Position numbers and translations under genes: made by a program. From contig NZ_JARIDH010000035.1 in NCBI RefSeq assembly GCF_029267215.1, positions 1-64,000 of the forward strand: a stretch of DNA of 64,000 nt, read 5' to 3'. This stretch comes from Clostridium sp. (GTDB lineage: Bacteria; Bacillota; Clostridia; Clostridiales; Clostridiaceae). Below are positions 55,185-63,365 of this stretch, piece after piece (within the stretch, counting starts at the first letter, position 1; each line of letters opens with the position of its first letter). The notes beneath the pieces are model-generated. The model worked only from the letters and a program-made list of their open reading frames with translations. It was not told where the DNA came from and ran no database searches.

Positions 55185-55946
55185 TTAACCGAATCTTCCT
55201 GTTATATAATCTTCTGTTCTTTTATCTCTTGGGTTTGTGAATATGGTATTAGTTTCTCCAAACTCAACTAACTCTCCACTTAAGAAGAATGCTGTTTTAT
55301 CAGATATTCTAGCTGCCTGTTGCATGTTATGAGTTACTATTACTATAGTATATTTATCCTCTAATTTTCTAATAAGTTCTTCTACTTTCAATGTTGAAAT
55401 TGGGTCTAAAGCTGATGTTGGTTCATCCATAAGTATTATTTCTGGGTTCATTGCAATAGCTCTCGCTATACAAATTCTTTGTTGTTGTCCTCCTGATAAT
55501 CCTAATGCAGATGATTTTAGTCTATTTTTAACCTCATCCCAAATTGCAGCATCCCTTAAACTTTCTTCAACGATTTTATCTAAAACCTTTTTATCCTTTA
55601 TACCATGTATTCTTGGTCCATAAGCAACATTATCATATATGCTCATAGGAAAAAGATTAGGCTTTTGGAATACCATTCCCACCTTAGTTCTAAGCCCTAT
55701 AACATCATCATCTTTATAGATATCATTTCCATCTATTTTTATTTCTCCCTCTATTCTTACTATTGGAATTAAATCATTCATTCTGTTTAGTGTTCTTAAG
55801 AATGTTGATTTACCACATCCTGAAGGGCCTATTAATGCCGTTACTTCATTTTCTTTTATATCTATGTTAATCTTTTTTAATGCCTGATTACTTGCATAAA
55901 ACAAATCTAAATCTATAACTTCTATTTTTGTATTTTTTTCCTTCAT
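55185..55946 (-). CDS. pstB: Phosphate ABC transporter ATP-binding protein
   Basis: 253 residues. Walker [11 protein letters not shown] near 37-46, Q-loop [15 protein letters not shown] near 89, signature [16 protein letters not shown] near 149 and Walker [14 protein letters not shown] near 168. All expected motifs intact. GAGGTGA precedes the ATG; 17 bases from pstA. Confidence 0.97.
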   Translation of the reverse strand: MKEKNTKIEVIDLDLFYASNQALKKINIDIKENEVTALIGPSGCGKSTFLRTLNRMNDLIPIVRIEGEIKIDGNDIYKDDDVIGLRTKVGMVFQKPNLFPMSIYDNVAYGPRIHGIKDKKVLDKIVEESLRDAAIWDEVKNRLKSSALGLSGGQQQRICIARAIAMNPEIILMDEPTSALDPISTLKVEELIRKLEDKYTIVIVTHNMQQAARISDKTAFFLSGELVEFGETNTIFTNPRDKRTEDYITGRFG

Positions 55947-55963
55947 CTTAATATCACCTCAAA

Positions 55964-56785
55964 TTAATAGTTTGCCTTATTGAATTTCTTAGCTATTAAC
56001 TTAGCTGAAATATTTAATGCTAATATTATTATTATAAGCACTATTCCAACTGCAGCCGCAGTTTCTATATCTCCCTTTTCCTTTGTTACAAGGTATGCTT
56101 CCACAGTAAGTGTTCTTGCACTTGAAAAAATTCCTCTTGGCATTTGTGCAACGGTTCCAGCAGTAAGTAATATTGCGGCTGACTCTCCAATTATACGTCC
56201 TATTGATAATATTATTCCAGAAAGTATTCCTGGCATTGCACTTGGTAATATTACCTTATATAATGTTTGGAACTTTGTAGCCCCTAATCCTAATGAGGCT
56301 TCTCTATATAAATGAGGCACTGTTTTTAAGGCCTCTTCTGTTGTTCTTATTATTACAGGTAAAATTATGATTGATACAGTCAATGAGCCTGCTAGTATTG
56401 AATATCCCATTTTTAACGCCACTACAAAGAATATTCCTCCAAATAATCCATATACGATTGATGGAATTCCTGCTAAGCTTTCAGTAGCAAATCTTATGAA
56501 TTTAACCATTTTTCCTTGCTTAGCATACTCTTGTAAATAAACTGCTGCCAATACTCCAATTGGTGTTGCAACTGCCAATGAAAGAACAACAGTCCATAAT
56601 GATGTCACTATCATAGGTAGTATTCCGCCACCTTTTGAAGAATAATCACTTACTAAGAATGAAAGATTTATCTTTCCAATTCCTTTTACAAATATAAATC
56701 CTAATATTATTGCTAGAATTCCTATTGTAAATAAAGCTGATCCCCAAACTAATATATTTAAAATATTATCTTTAACTTTTCTCAT
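55964..56785 (-). CDS. pstA: Phosphate ABC transporter permease PstA
   Basis: 273 residues, six membrane segments. Permease EAA-type region EEALKTVPHLYREASLGLGATKFQTL, then GRIIGESAAILLTAG. SSKGGGILPMIVTSLW is typical of PstA. The ATG is two bases after the pstC stop region, with GGTGG at the end of pstC. Confidence 0.95.
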   Translation of the reverse strand: MRKVKDNILNILVWGSALFTIGILAIILGFIFVKGIGKINLSFLVSDYSSKGGGILPMIVTSLWTVVLSLAVATPIGVLAAVYLQEYAKQGKMVKFIRFATESLAGIPSIVYGLFGGIFFVVALKMGYSILAGSLTVSIIILPVIIRTTEEALKTVPHLYREASLGLGATKFQTLYKVILPSAMPGILSGIILSIGRIIGESAAILLTAGTVAQMPRGIFSSARTLTVEAYLVTKEKGDIETAAAVGIVLIIIILALNISAKLIAKKFNKANY

Positions 56786-56787
56786 AT

Positions 56788-57675
56788 TTATTTACCACCT
56801 TTATTTGAAATTTTACTTAGAACTAAGTTTAGTATTAATATGAATGTGAATAATACTATCCCCGTTGCAAATAACATCTCTTGGTGTGTTCCAAAGGCAT
56901 ATCCCATTTCTAATGCTATATTAGTTGTAAGTGGTCTTACACTGTCCATAATTGAATCTGGGATTACTGGTGTATTTCCAGCTACTAATATAACTGCCAT
57001 TGTTTCTCCAATTGCCCTTCCTACTCCTAAAACAACCCCAGTCATTATTCCTGACTTAGCTGCAGGTACAACAACCTTAAATATTGTTTCTGTTTTTGAG
57101 GCACCAAGTGCTAAAGATCCCTCTTTATAAGCTTTTGGAACTGCTCTGATTGCAGTTTCTGACACTGTTATTACCGTTGGCAACATCATTATTGCTAATA
57201 CTATTATTACTGCTAATAAACTCTGTCCTTTTGGTAAATCAAATAAATTTTGTATTGTTGGTACTATTACTGCCAATCCAAAAATACCATATAATACTGA
57301 TGGTATTCCTGCTAAAAGTTCTACAGCACCTGACATGAATTTAGCTAATCCTTTTGGTGCTATCTCAACTATAAATATGGCAGTTAGTATTCCTATTGGA
57401 ACCCCTATTAAAAGAGAACCAAATGTAGCTCCCAATGAAGCTATTATCATTGGTAATATTCCATATTTATTTACACTTGGAATCCATTCAGTTCCAAATA
57501 AAAAATCAAAAAATGAATATCCTTCAACTATAAAAGGTCTTAACCCCTTATAAAAGACAAACCCTATTATTAAAAGTAAACTTATTACAGCTACTGAGGC
57601 ACTTACTAAAAATATTTTTTCTGTTAAGCTCTCTAAAAAGTATTTATTTCTATTATTTTGATTTTTAGCTTCCAT
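56788..57675 (-). CDS. pstC: Phosphate ABC transporter permease PstC
   Basis: 295 residues from ATG 57675 (GGAGG upstream). Six or so membrane segments; YGILPMIIASLGATFGSLLIG, VELLAGIPSVLYGIFG and the loop ETAIRAVPKAYKEGSLALGASKTETI identify PstC. It pairs with PstA to form the channel. Confidence 0.95.
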   Translation of the reverse strand: MEAKNQNNRNKYFLESLTEKIFLVSASVAVISLLLIIGFVFYKGLRPFIVEGYSFFDFLFGTEWIPSVNKYGILPMIIASLGATFGSLLIGVPIGILTAIFIVEIAPKGLAKFMSGAVELLAGIPSVLYGIFGLAVIVPTIQNLFDLPKGQSLLAVIIVLAIMMLPTVITVSETAIRAVPKAYKEGSLALGASKTETIFKVVVPAAKSGIMTGVVLGVGRAIGETMAVILVAGNTPVIPDSIMDSVRPLTTNIALEMGYAFGTHQEMLFATGIVLFTFILILNLVLSKISNKGGK

Positions 57676-57797
57676 TTTTACCTCCATTAATCAATTCTTT
57701 TTTCCATAAATATATCTTTCTCATTTTTTCCAAATTAATTCTCTTTAATTTTTATAACTTAAATCTATTTATGATTTTCATTAATTTTGCTAATTAT

Positions 57798-58613
57798 TTA
57801 TCTAATACTTATTAAGCCTTCTTTTTCAACTATCTCTTGTCCCTCTTTACTAATCATAAAATCCATAAACTTTTTTGAATTTTCACTTAATCCACCCTCT
57901 TTATAAACTAATAAAAATGGTCTTGATAATTTATAACTCTTATTTTGTACATTTTCAGCGGTTGGTTCTACTCCATCAATATTTACTGCATGTACAGAAT
58001 TATCTACATAACTAAATGAAATATATCCTATTGCATTTTTATTTCCGGCTACCATTGTTTTTATACTTCCTGATCCATCTGATATCTGAGCTTCTTTACT
58101 TAATCCTTCAGAATTAAATCCAACTATATCTTGGAAAGTCTCTCTTGTTCCTGAACCATCTTCTCTTGAAACTACTACTATTGGAGTATCTTCTCCTCCA
58201 ACTTCTTTCCAATTCTTTATTTTCCCTGTATATATCTCTCTTACTTGTTCCATAGTAAGGTTCTTAACTATATTTTCATTATTAAGCACTATTGACATTC
58301 CATCATAAGCAACTGGCATATCTTTAATACCAGCTTCAATTTCTCTTTCTTTTAAATCTCTTGAAGAAAGTCCAATTTCAGCTGTTCCATTTATGGCATC
58401 CTTAATTCCTGCTGATGAACCTAGCTGATTGACCTCCACTGTAATTTCTGGCATTTCTCTTTTAAAAACTTGTGCTTGTGCCTCAATTACTGGTCCTACA
58501 GATGTTGACCCTGAAATCTTTATTATATTTTTTCTTGCTCCTTGTCCACATCCTGTTATAAATAAACCTATAGCCATGATTCCAGCTAATGAAAGTAATA
58601 TTCTTCTATTCAT
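57798..58613 (-). CDS. pstS: Phosphate-binding lipoprotein PstS, second copy
   Basis: 271 residues. Lipobox LFITGC near 17-22 follows a short signal peptide. ISGSTSVGPVIE, GSSAGIKDAI, SREDGSGTRETF and ISDGSGSIKTMV are phosphate-binding loops. CGGAGGAA precedes the ATG. It closely resembles the next gene upstream, so tandem duplication is likely. It sits before pstC. Confidence 0.95.
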   Translation of the reverse strand: MNRRILLSLAGIMAIGLFITGCGQGARKNIIKISGSTSVGPVIEAQAQVFKREMPEITVEVNQLGSSAGIKDAINGTAEIGLSSRDLKEREIEAGIKDMPVAYDGMSIVLNNENIVKNLTMEQVREIYTGKIKNWKEVGGEDTPIVVVSREDGSGTRETFQDIVGFNSEGLSKEAQISDGSGSIKTMVAGNKNAIGYISFSYVDNSVHAVNIDGVEPTAENVQNKSYKLSRPFLLVYKEGGLSENSKKFMDFMISKEGQEIVEKEGLISIR

Positions 58614-58692
58614 GTTTTCCTCCGATTATATCTAATATATATTTGACTTAAACAAATAATTTATATGTGCTTTTTTATTGTTTCCAAGATTA

Positions 58693-58736
58693 ATATTAAA
58701 TAAGTTACGTTAAATGAATATTATTTCCATGTTAAA
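58693..58736 (-). promoter_or_regulatory. Pho-box-like 11-bp repeats upstream of the second pstS
   Basis: On the minus strand TTTAACATGGA (58736-58726) and TTTAACGTAAC (58714-58704) are exactly 22 bases apart; the units between and after (AATAATATTCA, TTATTTAATAT) keep the 11-base period. This resembles PhoP/PhoB direct repeats and suggests a promoter between the two pstS genes. Confidence 0.55.
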
Positions 58737-58896
58737 TCTATGTAAAAAAACATAAAAGTAAAAAAAGTGATATTTTAAAGCATATTCTAGTAATAAAACC
58801 TATAAATTTATTGAAAATTTATTTTTTGAAACTTAATTATTAGGCTTTATTTTATGCTTTAACCCATCACTATAACTGTCTATTAAATTTAATAGA

Positions 58897-59724
58897 CTAT
58901 TTTACTTTTATTAAATTATCCTTGGCAACTATATCTTGCCCCTCTTCACTTAATATGAAATCTATTAAATCCCTCCCAGACTTAGTTATAACATCTTCTT
59001 TGTATACTAATAAGAAAGGTCTTGCTAATTTATAATCTTTCTTTTGAACATTATCTGCATTTGGTTTTACTCCATCTACTTTTAATACATTTACTGAATC
59101 ATCTACATAACTAAAAGAAATATATCCTATAGTATTTTTATTTCTTTCAACTAATGATTTTATATTACCTGATCCATCTGATATTTGAGAATCTTTTGTT
59201 AACCCCTCTGGTTTGAATCCAACTATTCCTTGGAAAGCATCTCTTGTTCCTGAACCATCTTCTCTTGAAACAACAACTACTGGTGAATCATATCCTCCAA
59301 CTTCTTTCCAATTAGTAATTTTCCCTGTATATATATCTTTTATTTGTTCCATTGTTAAATCTTTTACTGGATTATCTTTGTTAACTATTAATGCTATTCC
59401 ATCATAGGCTATTTCAACTTCTTTAAGACCTACTTGTTTTTCTTGCCCTTTAAGATCACGTGAAGCCATTCCTATTTCTGAAACTCCATCCATTGCATTT
59501 TTAATACCTGCTGATGATCCTATTTGATTTATTTCTACTGATACATCTGGCATTTTAGTTTTAAAAGCTTCTGCTTCCCTCTCCATAATTGGTCCTACTG
59601 ATGTTGACCCTGATATGCTTACTATATTCTCACCTGTTGTCTTTCTTGATGAAAAACAACTCACTAAAGATGTGATTACTAAAATAAAAATTCCTATAAT
59701 TGCTATTATTCTCTTTTTAAACAT
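58897..59724 (-). CDS. pstS: Phosphate-binding lipoprotein PstS, first copy
   Basis: 275 residues from ATG 59724 (MFKKRIIAIIG). Lipobox LVSC near residue 23. ISGSTSVGPIME, GSSAGIKNAM, SREDGSGTRDAF and ISDGSGNIKSLV parallel the second copy. There is no local Shine-Dalgarno; see the hairpin-bridged site. A perfect palindrome GTCTATTAAATTTAATAGAC lies at the stop codon (58879-58898). First gene of the Pst cluster. Confidence 0.94.
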   Translation of the reverse strand: MFKKRIIAIIGIFILVITSLVSCFSSRKTTGENIVSISGSTSVGPIMEREAEAFKTKMPDVSVEINQIGSSAGIKNAMDGVSEIGMASRDLKGQEKQVGLKEVEIAYDGIALIVNKDNPVKDLTMEQIKDIYTGKITNWKEVGGYDSPVVVVSREDGSGTRDAFQGIVGFKPEGLTKDSQISDGSGNIKSLVERNKNTIGYISFSYVDDSVNVLKVDGVKPNADNVQKKDYKLARPFLLVYKEDVITKSGRDLIDFILSEEGQDIVAKDNLIKVK

Positions 59725-59787
59725 TTTAATTTCTGTTACCAAACACTTATGTTAATCTCTTAAATTGGCAACAGTTTCTTACCTCAC
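59722..59787 (-). promoter_or_regulatory. Candidate hairpin-bridged ribosome binding site of pstS
   Basis: Minus strand: GTGAGGT (59787-59781), six bases, a 10-bp stem CTGTTGCCAA (59774-59765) / TTGGTAACAG (59742-59733) with one G-U pair, then AAATTAAA and the ATG. Folding would shorten the distance from GAGGT to the ATG from 56 to about 14 bases. A tiny upstream ORF TTG-CCA-ATT-TAA in the stem is an alternative. Confidence 0.5.
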
Positions 59788-59892
59788 TTTCATTTAATAT
59801 TGAATATACTATATCAATATCTTTTCAATATTAGAGAGAAATTATGCTAAAATAATTTAAAAGAACATAAAAATATTCCATTATAAAAATCA

Positions 59893-59945
59893 AAAAAATA
59901 AAAGCTATGAAATTTTTATTTTCTCCATAACTTTTATAAATTATA
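59893..59945 (-). terminator. Terminator of the sulfatase-maturating enzyme gene
   Basis: AAAAGTTATG pairs with CATAGCTTTT (one G-U) and is followed by ATTTTTTT on the minus strand. Confidence 0.75.
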
Positions 59946-59953
59946 TTAATTTG

Positions 59954-61072
59954 CTATTTATATTTTATAGTATTAGCTACCTTTATTAATCTGTGAAATG
60001 AATATTCAAAAAACTCTTTATAACTTTCACAGTAATAATTTAAACCTATTTCTTCATTTTCGTTCTCATCTCTAAGCCTTCTACATCCCCCTTTACAAAG
60101 TTCAAACCATCTGCATTTTTTACATTTCTCATCTATTTCAAATGATAACTTCATAAATTCATAGTTAGTTTTACTTTCAAAAAGCTCTTTCATACTCATC
60201 TCTTGTATGTTGCCAAGTTTCCACTTATCTATAGCATAAAAATCACAGGGATATACTTCTCCATCACTTTCTACTACAAACTGACAAGAACATACCCCAT
60301 TCATTCCACATGATGAAGACCTTCCAAATAATATATTTTCTAATACCCCCTCAAAAAATCTTATGCTAATTTTATTCCCTTTTATAAAATCCTCATACCA
60401 TAAATCAAAAGATTCCTTTAAAAATTTTGAGTATTCCTTTGGTTTTAATGAGTATTTATAACTTCCTCTTTTCTCATAAAGTGGATCTAAACATGTTATA
60501 AATTGAATAAACTTAAAATCTTTTTCCTTGAAATATTTATATACCTTTTTAAAATGTTTAACTGTATTTGAAGTTACAACACATAAAATATTAAATTCTA
60601 CTCCATATTTATTAAATAAATCTACTGTTTTTTCTACTTTATTAAAAGTATCAAATCCTTTATTATCTTTTCTATTAAGATTATGCACTTCCTTAGGACC
60701 ATCTAAAGATACTCCAACTAGAAAATTATTTTTAGCTAAAAATTTTGCCCACTCATCATTTATTAAAGTTCCATTTGTTTGTATGCTGTTATATATATTT
60801 AACTTCTTCTTATTATACTTTTCCTGAAACTCAATTAACTTTACAAAGAAATGTAGACCTGCTAAAGTAGGCTCTCCTCCTTGAAAAGCAAAATTACAAT
60901 GACCATCTGCCTCCTCTAAAACTCTTTTAACTAAACTCTCTAAAATATCTTCTTTCATAATCCCATAATTTCTAACTTCTCTACCATTACTTAAAGAATG
61001 GTAAAAACAATAAGTACATTTTAAATTACATCCACTAGAAGCTGGCTTAATAAGTAAACTTAAAGCTGGCAT
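59954..61072 (-). CDS. Anaerobic sulfatase-maturating enzyme (radical SAM, SPASM)
   Basis: 372 residues. Radical SAM cysteines at 15, 19 and 22 (CNLKCTYC), FQGGEPTL near 63, and SPASM cluster cysteines at 255, 261, 276 and in CKKCRWFELCKGGC. Asp277 follows Cys276 as in the characterised C. perfringens enzyme, which converts an active-site Cys of sulfatases to formylglycine. No sulfatase gene is in the window, so the substrate must be encoded elsewhere. AGAAGGT and GGGGGAG precede the ATG. Confidence 0.92.
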   Translation of the reverse strand: MPALSLLIKPASSGCNLKCTYCFYHSLSNGREVRNYGIMKEDILESLVKRVLEEADGHCNFAFQGGEPTLAGLHFFVKLIEFQEKYNKKKLNIYNSIQTNGTLINDEWAKFLAKNNFLVGVSLDGPKEVHNLNRKDNKGFDTFNKVEKTVDLFNKYGVEFNILCVVTSNTVKHFKKVYKYFKEKDFKFIQFITCLDPLYEKRGSYKYSLKPKEYSKFLKESFDLWYEDFIKGNKISIRFFEGVLENILFGRSSSCGMNGVCSCQFVVESDGEVYPCDFYAIDKWKLGNIQEMSMKELFESKTNYEFMKLSFEIDEKCKKCRWFELCKGGCRRLRDENENEEIGLNYYCESYKEFFEYSFHRLIKVANTIKYK

Positions 61073-61238
61073 ACCTTCTCCCCCTAAACACCATATTTTA
61101 TTAGCATATATTTTTTATATACAATGTATATTTAACCATAATTTATATAATTTTCAATCCTTCTATAAGCTTTATACTAATTTTCAAAAACTTTAGCTAA
61201 ATCTCACATATTTTGAAGTAAACTTATAATATAGCTAT

Positions 61239-61296
61239 AAAAAAATCATCATATATAAACTAACTTAATAAGTAAGAAAGCTATATATGATGATTT
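61239..61296 (-). terminator. Terminator of trpS
   Basis: AAATCATCATATATA pairs with TATATATGATGATTT, followed by TTTTTTT on the minus strand. Confidence 0.85.
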
Positions 61297-61317
61297 TAAA
61301 TTAAAAGTTTTTAATTT

Positions 61318-62316
61318 TTATCTTGGAATTAATCCTATTTTCTTTTGCATTTTTCTTAATGTTTTCATTGCTGAATAACTTGCTTTTTCTGCACCACTCT
61401 TATAAATTTCTTCTAAAGCTTTTTTATCTTTTAATAAAGCTTTAACTTTTTCTTGAACTGGCTCTAATTCTTCAACTATTGCATCTCCAACAGTTTGCTT
61501 AAATTCAGCATATCCTTTTCCCTTAAACATTTCTACAACCTCTTCTGGAGTGTACCCTTTTATTGCACAAAGAATATTTATTAAGTTTTTAACTCCTGGT
61601 TGTTCGTCAGTATAATTTACAACCCCTATACTATCAGTTACAGCCCTTGATATTTTTTTTCTTATTACATTTGGTTCATCCATTATTAATATAAATCCAT
61701 TAGGATTTGTATCTGATTTTGACATTTTCTTAGTTGGATCTTGTAAATCCATTATTTTTGCTCCTTCTTTTGGAACATATCCCTCTGGAATAGTGAATGT
61801 TTCACTATAAGTATTATTAAATCTAGTAGCTATATCTCTAGCTAATTCTAAATGTTGCATCTGATCTTTTCCAACTGGTACAAGATTTGAATTATATAAA
61901 AGTATATCAGCTGCCATAAGAACTGGATAATTGAACAATCCTGCTCCTATTGAATCTCCCATTTTTTTTGACTTATCTTTGTACTGAGTCATTCTGCTTA
62001 ACTCACCCATATATGAGTTGCAAGTTAAAAGCCATGAAGCTTCTGAATGAGCTGGTACATGTGATTGGATGAATAAAGTGTTTTTCTCTGGATTTATTCC
62101 TGATGCTATATATATAGCTAATACTTCTAAGGTCCTTCTTCTTAAATCTTTAGGTAATTGTTTCACAGTTATTGCATGTAAATCAACAACACAAAAATAA
62201 CAATCATATTCATCTTGTAATTTAGCCCAGTTTTTTATTGCTCCAAGGTAATTTCCTAATGTTAAATCACCTGATGGTTTTATTCCACTAAAAATAATTT
62301 TTTTCTTATCTTCCAT
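61318..62316 (-). CDS. trpS: Tryptophanyl-tRNA synthetase
   Basis: 332 residues from ATG 62316 (MEDKKKIIFSG); an in-frame TTG 18 bases upstream is possible. Class I motifs: SGIKPSGDLTLGNYLGA near residue 10 and KMSKSDTNPNG near 192. HAITVKQL and VPVGKDQMQHLELARD are typical of TrpRS. It is controlled by a Trp T-box 350 bases upstream and has no local Shine-Dalgarno. Confidence 0.97.
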   Translation of the reverse strand: MEDKKKIIFSGIKPSGDLTLGNYLGAIKNWAKLQDEYDCYFCVVDLHAITVKQLPKDLRRRTLEVLAIYIASGINPEKNTLFIQSHVPAHSEASWLLTCNSYMGELSRMTQYKDKSKKMGDSIGAGLFNYPVLMAADILLYNSNLVPVGKDQMQHLELARDIATRFNNTYSETFTIPEGYVPKEGAKIMDLQDPTKKMSKSDTNPNGFILIMDEPNVIRKKISRAVTDSIGVVNYTDEQPGVKNLINILCAIKGYTPEEVVEMFKGKGYAEFKQTVGDAIVEELEPVQEKVKALLKDKKALEEIYKSGAEKASYSAMKTLRKMQKKIGLIPR

Positions 62317-62371
62317 TATAGTTCTGTAATACAAATATATTAATTAATATTTGAATACAGATTCACCTCCC
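62314..62371 (-). promoter_or_regulatory. Candidate hairpin-bridged ribosome binding site of trpS
   Basis: Minus strand: GGGAGGTGA (62371-62363), two bases, a hairpin from CTGTA through CAAATAT and back ATATTTG ... TACAG (62360-62324, 12 AT-rich pairs with an internal loop), then AACTATA and the ATG. Linear distance is 46 bases; folded it is about 9. AT-rich pairing makes the fold marginal. Confidence 0.5.
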
Positions 62372-62562
62372 TTAATTTTTTGTTTTATGACAATATAAAT
62401 CATTATTTAATCAATAATTCTTCATTATTAATTTTAGATTTATAAGATGTCACTCTTATATATTTCAAAAATAAAGCTAATAAAAAATAACACTTATTTT
62501 TATCACTCAATATATTCTTCCTTAAAATAAAGCTATATTCAAATGAATATTTATTTAAAGAA

Positions 62563-62652
62563 AGTTCTGTTTTAAGAGAGTGTTGATTTTAGCTATCCAA
62601 TAAAACCTACTTAAAGTTATATCTAAAATCAACACTAGTTTAAAACAGAGCC
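62563..62652. repeat. Dispersed inverted repeat, copy B, inside the trpS leader
   Basis: Left end GTTCTGTTTTAAGAGAGTGT and right end ATCAACACTAGTTTAAAACA continuing GAGCC are inverted copies; the interior AGCTATCCAATAAAACCTAC continuing TTAA matches copy A. It lies between the T-box terminator and the trpS ribosome binding site, about 250 bases before the ATG. Confidence 0.7.
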
Positions 62653-62667
62653 TTAAAGAAAAACAAA

Positions 62668-62905
62668 AAGTCCTATAAGTATAAAAACTTATAGGACGAA
62701 CTTATCGCGGTACCACCTAATTTACAAGACTAATAAATAGCCGTGCATCTCTCCCCTTGTAACGTAAGGATTACGATTTAGAATACTAATATTCCTCTAA
62801 ACATCTCAAAGATCCATTCAACCTAAACATAATCACTATAATCTCACCATTTTATAGTTCTCTGTAAATCTGTTTTTAGGCTTACTAATTCTTATCACAG
62901 ATATT
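62668..62905 (-). promoter_or_regulatory. T-box leader (tryptophan) of trpS
   Basis: Minus strand: specifier region GAATGGATC gives codon TGG (Trp) followed by a purine; T-box core TTAGGTGGTACCGCG; terminator GTCCTATAAG / CTTATAGGAC followed by TTTTTG. It senses uncharged tRNA-Trp to allow read-through. Confidence 0.93.
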
Positions 62906-62925
62906 TTTTATTAACTTTTATGTTA

Positions 62926-62953
62926 ATTTTATCACTTTTTTTCGTTTAGTCAA
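62926..62953 (-). promoter_or_regulatory. Promoter of the trpS T-box transcript
   Basis: TTGACT (62953-62948) and TAAAAT (62931-62926) with 16 bases between, just upstream of the T-box stem I. Confidence 0.55.
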
Positions 62954-63365
62954 TATTATTAATATTTTAATATTATTTATCAAAACAAGCTTAAATCCCA
63001 AAATAAAATTATTAATATAATAACTGATAAACTCATAAAAAGTTTTTATTATATTTAAATCAATACTATTATATTAATCTGTTAACCTTGTTTATTTTTA
63101 AAAATCAATTTATCAATTATAAGCTCATTATTCCTATTTCATTTTTCATATCATTAATAATTTAAGTTATTTTTTATCAAAATATTAATTTAAACCCCTT
63201 TTTAATGTAATAATATAATATTTTTCTTGATTTTATTTGCAATTATGTTAATATAGTATTATAAGTTTTAAAAATAAAGTTTGAAATATAATAAAAAAAA
63301 TAATAAAGTTTGAAAATTAAATTTTAAAATAATAATTTAATTTTGGCAGAAAGATGAGGTGTATT
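62954..63365. other. AT-rich gap upstream of brnQ, no gene seen
   Basis: Very AT-rich with no ORF carrying a ribosome binding site and no T-box toward brnQ. It must hold the brnQ promoter, which I cannot place with confidence. Confidence 0.45.
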
